From Enterovibrio norvegicus DSM 15893 (GTDB lineage Bacteria > Pseudomonadota > Gammaproteobacteria > Enterobacterales > Vibrionaceae), in NCBI RefSeq assembly GCF_900115495.1, contig NZ_FOWR01000030.1, positions 1-64,000 of the forward strand: a stretch of DNA of 64,000 nt, read 5' to 3'. The notes beneath the pieces are model-generated. The model worked only from the letters and a program-made list of their open reading frames with translations, searched no databases and had not been told where the DNA came from. How positions within the stretch are numbered: position 1 is the first letter of the stretch; each line of letters begins with the position of its first letter. Position numbers and translations under genes: made by a program. This document shows, one piece after another, positions 58,796 through 64,000 of this stretch.

Positions 58796-60454
58796 ATGGA
58801 AAACCCATATAACGTCGGGCTCGATCGTAACCCCGCGAATTTTCAGCCGCTAACGCCTCTGGGATTTCTCGCGCGAAATGCGGCCAACTATCCCGATGCT
58901 ATCGCCATCATTCATGGCAACATCAGGGTGAACTATCAAACGTTTTATGACAGAAGCCGCCAGCTCGCTTCCCAGTTAGCGAATCTGGGATTGGGGCGCG
59001 GAGATACCGTGTCAGCTTTGTTAGCGAATACCCCCGCAATGTTGGAGTGTCATTACGGTGTCCCCATGGCGGGTGCTGTGCTGCATTCGGTCAATACACG
59101 ATTGGAAGCCGCGACCATTGCTTATCAGCTCGCTCATGCGCAGGCCAAAGTGCTGATTGTAGATCGGGAATTCTTGTCGGTCGCACAAGCGGCACTTGCG
59201 GTGGCTGACGTGTCACCATTGGTCATTGTTTATCACGACAGCGAATGGACAGAATTATCAAGCGTAGACACCGACGATCACTATCAGGATTACGATGAGT
59301 TTGTCGCTCAGGGTGATCGCGCGTTTTCGTGGCTGATGCCCGAAGATGAATGGGACGCAATTTCCATCAACTACACATCGGGTACCACAGGTAACCCTAA
59401 AGGGGTGGTTTGTCACCACCGCGGGGCGTACCTTCTCGCGTTAGGAAACGTATTCACTGCGGACATGCCCAAGTATTCGACCTACCTATGGACACTCCCC
59501 ATGTTTCATTGCAATGGGTGGTGTTTTCCGTGGACGCTATCGGCGATTTGCGGCACGCATGTTTGCTTACGGCAGGTACGAAAAGAACCGATTTGGCTGG
59601 CATTGCATAAACACAAGGTGACACACCTATGTGGTGCGCCCATTGTCATGGATATCATCCTTTCTGCGGAAAATCAGACCCTCACCAATAAGGTGGCCTT
59701 CTTCACTGCCGCCGCGCCGCCACCGGAAAGAACGCTCGCGCAGATGCAAGAAGCAGGGTTTGAGGTCACGCATTTATACGGATTAGCAGAAGTTTATGGC
59801 CCTGCCGTCGTCAATGAATGGCACCAAGAGTGGAACCTGTTACCCATCGAAGAACAAGCAAAGCTTAAAGCGCGCCAAGGCGTGAAATATTTACCTCTCG
59901 AAAATCTTGACGTACTTGACCCTGAAACCATGTCGGCAGTACCCGCAGATGGAAAGACACTGGGTGAAGTCATGTTTCAAGGCAATGTGGTCATGAAAGG
60001 CTACTTCAAAAACCCAACGGCAACACAATCTGCTTTTGAAGGAGGCTGGTTCCATTCCGGCGATTTGGCCGTCAAACACCCAGATGGGTATATCCAACTC
60101 AAAGACCGCTCGAAAGACATCATCATTTCTGGTGGCGAAAACATCTCATCCATCGAAATTGAAGATGTTCTTTACAAGCATCCTGCTGTTGCAGTGACTG
60201 CAGTTGTTTCGTGCCCCGATGAAAAATGGGGCGAGGTTCCGTTTGCCTTTGTTGAGTGCTGCGAAGGTAAAACCGTGTCGGAACAAGAGCTAAAAACGTG
60301 GTGCGGCCAACATATGGCGGGCTTTAAAGTACCCAAGCATTTCTCTTTTACGCCGATCCCTCGAACGCCGACGGGGAAAATTCAAAAGTTTCAGTTACGC
60401 GAGCAAGTGAGTGCTCGTCTTCAAAGCGAAGAGTCAGGGTCGCCAAAGAGTTAG
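58796..60454 (+). CDS. Acyl-CoA synthetase (AMP-binding)
   Basis: 552-residue ANL-superfamily ligase activating a carboxylic acid to its CoA thioester. Motifs: NYTSGTTGNPKGVV (P-loop), YGLAEVYGPAVV (A5), FHSGDLAVKHPDGYIQLKDR (A7) and the C-terminal catalytic Lys in PRTPTGKIQKF. The overall type is that of medium-chain/branched or methylmercaptopropionate ligases (DmdB-like) and plant AAE proteins; the substrate is not decided. It is co-transcribed with the upstream crotonase-fold gene. Confidence 0.9.
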   Translation: MENPYNVGLDRNPANFQPLTPLGFLARNAANYPDAIAIIHGNIRVNYQTFYDRSRQLASQLANLGLGRGDTVSALLANTPAMLECHYGVPMAGAVLHSVNTRLEAATIAYQLAHAQAKVLIVDREFLSVAQAALAVADVSPLVIVYHDSEWTELSSVDTDDHYQDYDEFVAQGDRAFSWLMPEDEWDAISINYTSGTTGNPKGVVCHHRGAYLLALGNVFTADMPKYSTYLWTLPMFHCNGWCFPWTLSAICGTHVCLRQVRKEPIWLALHKHKVTHLCGAPIVMDIILSAENQTLTNKVAFFTAAAPPPERTLAQMQEAGFEVTHLYGLAEVYGPAVVNEWHQEWNLLPIEEQAKLKARQGVKYLPLENLDVLDPETMSAVPADGKTLGEVMFQGNVVMKGYFKNPTATQSAFEGGWFHSGDLAVKHPDGYIQLKDRSKDIIISGGENISSIEIEDVLYKHPAVAVTAVVSCPDEKWGEVPFAFVECCEGKTVSEQELKTWCGQHMAGFKVPKHFSFTPIPRTPTGKIQKFQLREQVSARLQSEESGSPKS

Positions 60455-60617
60455 CTTGGCCCCTTACACGCGAGATTGGTGGTCGTCATGGCTTATCCGT
60501 TGAGACTGCCAATGACCTTTTTCTTCGAGTGCCTCTCGTGGTTCGACCGTTATCGCAGACAGACGCCAAGATTATGGTAACTTTTTTAGACTATTTGGCT
60601 GATAAACGGATGTTGCA

Positions 60618-61304
60618 GTGATAGATAAAATTCGCCTTTTTATCATCGAGTGTGTTGATCCCATGGATCTACTTCAAGAGCGCTCAGAAGCGACAGCATT
60701 AGAAAAAATTTGCAAAGCCATTGGCCACGAGGTCGCCATTCTTAGGGCGTTCTGTGAGCAGGACTTGGTGAAATACCTTGATTACATTTCATCCATTGAT
60801 GGGAATTACGCTGCGGCCAACCATAGCAGGGTGCCATTATGTATTCACATTTCTGCGCACGGCAACGCGAGTGGCATTTCTTTTGGTCGCGATTTCCTGA
60901 ATTGGCACCGCTTATTTCTCGCCCTTTCTCCCATATTGAAAGACATGAGCCAGTACAACGGTGAAGTGCTCATCAGCATTTCGGCCTGTGGCGCTGGCCA
61001 ACAAAAACTGGTGGATGAGATTGAAGCGGAAATTGCGCGTTATCATGTCGATTCAGACGCTTCCAATCCACATGTAGAGCCACCAGAATATATCTTTGTG
61101 ACCGAGGGAAGTCAGGGGAAAGATGTTGTGTATTGGGATGATGCGACCGTGTCTTGGACTGTTTTTTATCACCAAATATCCAAACTTAAAGCGATCAATG
61201 ATGAAGGCATTCATCTGATTTTAGATGACATTGAACATGCGACAAAAACCCTGTTACGCTCATTCAAGTGGGATACAAAAACGCAAAAATATGTGGTGTA
61301 TTAA
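60618..61304 (+). CDS. Putative caspase/CHAT-like cysteine peptidase, single domain
   Basis: 228 residues, not recognised as a named family. Two blocks look like the caspase-fold (clan CD) active site: a hydrophobic strand ending LCIHISAHGNASGISFG, with His81-Gly82, and a second strand VLISISACGAGQQ, with Cys124, about 43 residues later. This spacing and the hhhSxHG / hhhSACxSG pattern are those of CHAT and related caspase-like peptidases. There is no signal peptide, transmembrane helix or extra domain. The GTG start at 60618 has only a weak GGA upstream. It follows acyl-CoA metabolism genes by 163 bases and converges on an orphan gene. Peptidase activity is inference. Confidence 0.6.
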   Translation: MIDKIRLFIIECVDPMDLLQERSEATALEKICKAIGHEVAILRAFCEQDLVKYLDYISSIDGNYAAANHSRVPLCIHISAHGNASGISFGRDFLNWHRLFLALSPILKDMSQYNGEVLISISACGAGQQKLVDEIEAEIARYHVDSDASNPHVEPPEYIFVTEGSQGKDVVYWDDATVSWTVFYHQISKLKAINDEGIHLILDDIEHATKTLLRSFKWDTKTQKYVVY

Positions 61305-61358
61305 GCCGTGGTAACCCCTTAATAACTGAGCGTAAAGGCAAGCTGTTTACATTGTATT

Positions 61359-61715
61359 TCACTCAGGAATTGGTTCGGCCTCTTGCTCAACAAGAAGTGC
61401 CGTCACTATCTTTTCTAATGTCTGCCAGTTTTCAATCTTTGTGGTGCCCAACACAAACCGCTTGCCCGTCAACTTTCCGTAGAGATGGCGTTTTACTCCC
61501 TCTCTTGGGTATTGGATTTCACAGCGAAACGACGGGGCTGTCGGGTCAATATCGAACGCCACTAACGCGACGGGGATATCGCTTCGTGCATTGCCCATGT
61601 TGATGCGAAGAATAACGGGCAATCCATCGTCGGTCGTAAACATATAGATAGGGACAACGCGGTTCTTTTCTTCGCTGGGTAACAGCGTTTGAAGGTAATC
61701 AAGTCTGTCTAGCAT
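61359..61715 (-). CDS. Hypothetical 118-residue protein
   Basis: No family recognised. The protein is soluble, mixed alpha/beta in appearance (LDYLQTLLPSEE, VVPIYMFTTDDGLPVILRINMG, VALVAFDIDP, FVLGTTKIENWQTLEKIVTALL), with no signal or transmembrane segment. It converges with the caspase-like gene with a 54-base gap and no clear terminator between them. Position next to an orphan peptidase invites the guess of a partner, but nothing in the sequence proves it. Codon use looks normal, so it is probably a real gene. Confidence 0.55.
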   Translation of the reverse strand: MLDRLDYLQTLLPSEEKNRVVPIYMFTTDDGLPVILRINMGNARSDIPVALVAFDIDPTAPSFRCEIQYPREGVKRHLYGKLTGKRFVLGTTKIENWQTLEKIVTALLVEQEAEPIPE

Positions 61716-61895
61716 CGTCTTATAACCTTGTTAACTGTAAGCTTATATGCATCCTAGATGACGATTGGCATCTAGACATAAAACGACTGTTTAAATTTTG
61801 AGCTTGTCACAACAGGATAGGTGATTTGTTGCAATAACAGAAAAATAAATGCGGGGCAGAGGGAGGAATAGGGAGAGCGCGCAAGAAAAACACAA

Positions 61896-61919
61896 GGAAT
61901 GCACCTCATGATGCATTCC
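61896..61919 (-). terminator. Terminator after the tandem small-protein genes
   Basis: On the minus strand, stem GGAATGCA/TGCATTCC with an 8-nt loop, then a U-rich TTGTGTTTTTC tail, about 95 bases after the distal small gene. Confidence 0.6.
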
Positions 61920-62013
61920 AGCCCAATACATGTTCATGTTAACAACCTACATCTTGTTCAAACATCGTCATGTTGCTTAGGGAGTGAGTGAGCCCGCCCA
62001 TTGTGGTTCGACA

Positions 62014-62223
62014 TTAACGAACCGTTTCACGCATTTGTTCTGCCGTCATGCCAGCACTGATGTGGCCAGTGACAACACCTTTTGTCGCTTGTTCACCAGA
62101 AAGACCTGCGGCTGTTGCCTTCTGAATCAAATCGCCGTTTAGGCCATTGTTCGATCCTGCCGTGCCCGTTGCGAAAGCAGACACAGAGAAGAGTGATAGC
62201 GCGATGATGAGTACGTTTTTCAT
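62014..62223 (-). CDS. Small secreted protein, copy B of a tandem pair
   Basis: 69 residues. A typical signal peptide (MKNVLIIALSLFSVSAFA) leaves a mature product of about 51 residues starting TGTAGSNNGLNG, rich in Gly, Ala, Thr and Gln, ending AEQMRETVR. No family recognised. AAGGA lies 7 nt before the ATG. Compared with copy A (62330-62539), only two residues differ (Val4/Ile4, Ser/Asn near residue 56) while about 20 bases differ, nearly all synonymous. That ratio says the protein is under selection. It is the second gene of the pair, 106 bases downstream of copy A. Confidence 0.8.
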   Translation of the reverse strand: MKNVLIIALSLFSVSAFATGTAGSNNGLNGDLIQKATAAGLSGEQATKGVVTGHISAGMTAEQMRETVR

Positions 62224-62329
62224 AATGTTTTCCTTTTTGATTCGTCGTTATTGTTGTTTTTGAGTTTGTTTTTACTTTGTGTGGTTCAGCGCGTGTTACC
62301 AGAAATTAATCAGTGCTCGCCGCTTGGAA

Positions 62330-62539
62330 TTAACGAACCGTTTCGCGCATTTGTTCGGCTGTCATGCCAGCGTTAATGTGGCCGGTAACAACACCTTTTG
62401 TTGCTTGTTCGCCAGAAAGACCGGCCGCCGTTGCCTTCTGAATCAAATCACCGTTTAGGCCGTTGTTAGACCCTGCCGTGCCCGTTGCAAAAGCAGATAC
62501 AGAGAAGAGTGATAGCGCGATGATGAGTATGTTTTTCAT
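62330..62539 (-). CDS. Small secreted protein, copy A of a tandem pair
   Basis: 69 residues, upstream partner of the gene at 62014. It shares the signal peptide and 67 of 69 residues, with Ile4 and Asn in GHINAGM. The coding similarity ends abruptly at the gene limits; the 5' flank is different except for the last few bases before the ATG, so the duplication is not recent. It lies 305 bases downstream of the LysR gene on the same strand. Possible roles are a secreted signal, a structural envelope peptide or a bacteriocin-like peptide; none is shown by the sequence. Confidence 0.8.
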   Translation of the reverse strand: MKNILIIALSLFSVSAFATGTAGSNNGLNGDLIQKATAAGLSGEQATKGVVTGHINAGMTAEQMRETVR

Positions 62540-62844
62540 AATGTGATTACCTTATTCAGTGAATGTTTAGCGGGTTTCCCCTCTCGACAGGAATAAGATT
62601 ACTGAGATATTGATCACAAGTAGAGGAAACTCAAGGTTTCCATTTTGGAAAGTGGTGCGATTGATGTCTCATAAAATAACGGTGAACCGAGAGATGCTAC
62701 GCTCAGACGCTGCCTGTGCAGGTGAGGGGGGGCGAAGAGAAGTGAAGAGAAGTGAAGTGAAGTGAAGATTAAACGAAGCACACCCAAGCACATGAAAGGC
62801 GGCTTGGGTGAAAAAGCTCAGGCGTGTGATCATGCCATCAGTGT
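62540..62844. other. Gap between the small-protein genes and the LysR gene
   Basis: 305 bases with a purine tandem repeat (62734-62768) and an inverted repeat CACCCAAGC/GCTTGGGTG (62781-62810), which may be the LysR terminator although no U-run follows. No gene seen. Confidence 0.55.
62734..62768. repeat. GAAGAGAAGT / GAAGT tandem repeat
   Basis: Two copies of GAAGAGAAGT followed by two copies of GAAGT and a partial unit. Non-coding; same purine-rich character as the tracts at 44.1 and 52.3 kb. Confidence 0.85.
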
Positions 62845-63729
62845 TTATTGTTCACATTGATTGAGAACACGCTGACAGACGCGGTGAATCCATTCCTTTT
62901 GCGGATCGTTTTGCTTAGCGCGGTGATAACTCATGACGCAGTTAACACGAACGTCAGACATGGTGGGTAACGCAACACCACGGCAGTTTTCAGGGATCAG
63001 TCGAGACATGGTGAACGAGTAATGATCGGAGTGTTTGACGATGCATTCGATGGCCATGGTATTTTCCACTTCCACGGTCGGTGTGATTTGGTAACCAATA
63101 GCTGCCAAGCGTTCAAGCAATGGGTAGCGAACATCATTCCAGCCCGGGTTGCGTGTAATAACAAACGGGTATTGGCTGAGCTCATCAAAGGTGTGAGCAG
63201 GGTGGTCTTGTCGAACATAAAACGTTGGCGACACTTCGCACAACGGTTTTTGTAAAATGACTTGTGGAAGTGTTTCATCGTAGGTGCTGAACAGTACGGC
63301 GTTTTCCCCCTCCACCATGCGAGAACGCGCTTCTAAACTCCACTGGCGCATTGAGATCTTTGCTAGAGGGGCTTCTTCTCTCAGTGCCAAGTAGAGCTTG
63401 CCGCCGAAGTTATCCCAAAACAGCGCATGCCCATAGAGAACGATTTCTTGCTTTAAGGTCTGCGGCGAGAACTCACTGTGCTGAATCGCATCGAAGGTGG
63501 CTAAGATCTGCTCGAAATGGGCATGGTTGGTGTCCATAAACGTCGTGGGTTCAAAACTCAACTTACCTTGAACAAACAAGGGATCTTCAAAATGCACCTT
63601 CAACTTAGAGAGGATCTTACTGATCGCACTTGAGGTTTTGCCCAAGGCGTCGGCGACAAGTTTTACATTGCGCAATTCATACATTTTCACCAAAACAAAC
63701 ATGCTTTGAATGTCTAAGTTGTGTCCCAT
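62845..63729 (-). CDS. LysR-family transcriptional regulator
   Basis: 294 residues. The N-terminal winged helix (about 5-65) reads LDIQSMFVLVKMYELRNVKLVADALGKTSSAISKILSKLKVHF in part, matching LysR. The rest is a periplasmic-binding-protein-like effector domain. A cysteine-poor C-terminal end HRVCQRVLNQCEQ closes it. Target genes and ligand are unknown; the tandem small-protein genes just downstream on the same strand are a possible regulon member. It is separated from the IS3 end by 133 bases. Confidence 0.85.
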   Translation of the reverse strand: MGHNLDIQSMFVLVKMYELRNVKLVADALGKTSSAISKILSKLKVHFEDPLFVQGKLSFEPTTFMDTNHAHFEQILATFDAIQHSEFSPQTLKQEIVLYGHALFWDNFGGKLYLALREEAPLAKISMRQWSLEARSRMVEGENAVLFSTYDETLPQVILQKPLCEVSPTFYVRQDHPAHTFDELSQYPFVITRNPGWNDVRYPLLERLAAIGYQITPTVEVENTMAIECIVKHSDHYSFTMSRLIPENCRGVALPTMSDVRVNCVMSYHRAKQNDPQKEWIHRVCQRVLNQCEQ

Positions 63730-63862
63730 TTTGCCACTCGTCGTTTACTTGCCCTCTACGAATATAGAAAACGACATGACGTTACCTCAATGAAAAATAA
63801 ACAAATTAGCGAGAGGTGCGCCGCATAATAAGGTTTCTCGCTCTTGTCCACTTCCCCTATGC

Positions 63863-64000
63863 TGAGACAGTCTAAACTGGAGTTTTCTGCCACAGAAAAA
63901 GCAGGAGATCATCATGAAGAAGTCACGGTTTACTGAATCACAGATAGTCACGATCCTCAAAGAAGCCGACGCAGGCATGAAAGTTGACGATATTTGTCGC
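63863..64000 (+). mobile_element. 5' end of an IS3-family insertion sequence (cut by window edge)
   Basis: An orfA start typical of IS3-family elements lies at 63914. The probable left end begins TGAGACAGTCTAAACTGGAG (63863-63882), starting with the TG dinucleotide usual for IS3 termini. The boundary is inferred; the right end is outside the window. Confidence 0.6.
63914..64000 (+). CDS. IS3-family transposase OrfA, N-terminal fragment
   Basis: Twenty-nine codons to the window edge, MKKSRFTESQIVTILKEADAG followed by MKVDDICR (split here). This is the start of the helix-turn-helix OrfA of IS3-family (IS407/IS2-like) elements, whose product binds the IR ends and is fused by programmed -1 frameshifting with OrfB. 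GGAG lies 6 nt before the ATG. The catalytic OrfB is outside the window. Confidence 0.85.
   Translation, partial: MKKSRFTESQIVTILKEADAGMKVDDICR

Noticed and set aside
60618..61715. Toxin-antitoxin pair
   Set aside because: The genes are convergent rather than co-directional, and no known toxin or antitoxin motif is visible.

Overview
The window reads as a contiguous piece of the large chromosome of a gammaproteobacterium of the family Vibrionaceae. The gene orders argR/mdh, rplU-rpmA-obgE, lptD-surA-pdxA-rsmA-apaG-apaH, leuABCD, and PAP2 phosphatase/VC2487-type glycosyltransferase/leuO/acyl-CoA ligase/ilvIH are those I know from Vibrio chromosome I. Protein divergence from E. coli and Vibrio cholerae suggests a Grimontia-, Enterovibrio- or Photobacterium-like genus; that is inference, since no rRNA is present. 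No tRNA, rRNA, CRISPR array or prophage was found. The window is cut by insertion-sequence remnants at both ends: the 3' end of an IS4-family transposase at the left and the 5' end of an IS3-family orfA at the right.

Layout. 0-6.4 kb: IS4 end, a UspA protein and a fused TRAP (TAXI-type) permease without its binding protein, ArgR divergent from malate dehydrogenase, and a DUF3313 lipoprotein. 6.4-11.8 kb: ispB divergent from rplU-rpmA-obgE, a split ThrE-type exporter (yjjP/yjjB) and folA. 11.8-19.5 kb: the outer-membrane/cofactor/ribosome operon lptD-surA-pdxA-rsmA-apaG-apaH, divergent from djlA. 19.5-28.8 kb: a D-2-hydroxyacid dehydrogenase, rluA, rapA, a PIN-PhoH protein and two GGDEF proteins, one degenerate. 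28.8-34 kb: the thiBPQ thiamin uptake operon under a TPP riboswitch, then a DUF547 protein and a DUF4344 metallopeptidase. 34-39.1 kb: leuABCD with a leucine-rich leader peptide and attenuator. 39.5-44.1 kb: an RND efflux pair whose adaptor carries a hexanucleotide (Ser-Pro)10 array. 44.3-54 kb: PAP2 phosphatase, glycosyltransferase, leuO, acyl-CoA ligase, ilvIH and pykF. 54.5-60.5 kb: a PAS-GGDEF protein, a GH30 lipoprotein glycosidase behind a LacI-type operator, and an enoyl-CoA hydratase-like/acyl-CoA synthetase pair. 60.6-64 kb is accessory: a stand-alone protein with caspase/CHAT-like His and Cys motifs, an orphan 118-aa protein, two tandem nearly identical secreted 69-aa proteins, a LysR regulator and the IS3 end.

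How the genes work together. Branched-chain amino acid synthesis is split between leuABCD (attenuated by leucine through leuL) and ilvIH, with the regulator leuO between them. Thiamin uptake is feedback-controlled by TPP, the cofactor also used by IlvI. The lptD-surA operon couples LPS export and outer-membrane protein folding to PLP synthesis and 16S rRNA methylation.

The least-explained material is the right-hand accessory block, the alternative-hairpin leuO leader, the large purine-rich hairpin and repeat tracts at 44.1 and 52.3-52.5 kb, and a 17-bp perfect inverted repeat at 8.36 kb. No complete new defence or biosynthetic system can be demonstrated; the caspase-like protein and the tandem secreted peptides are the best candidates for undescribed biology.
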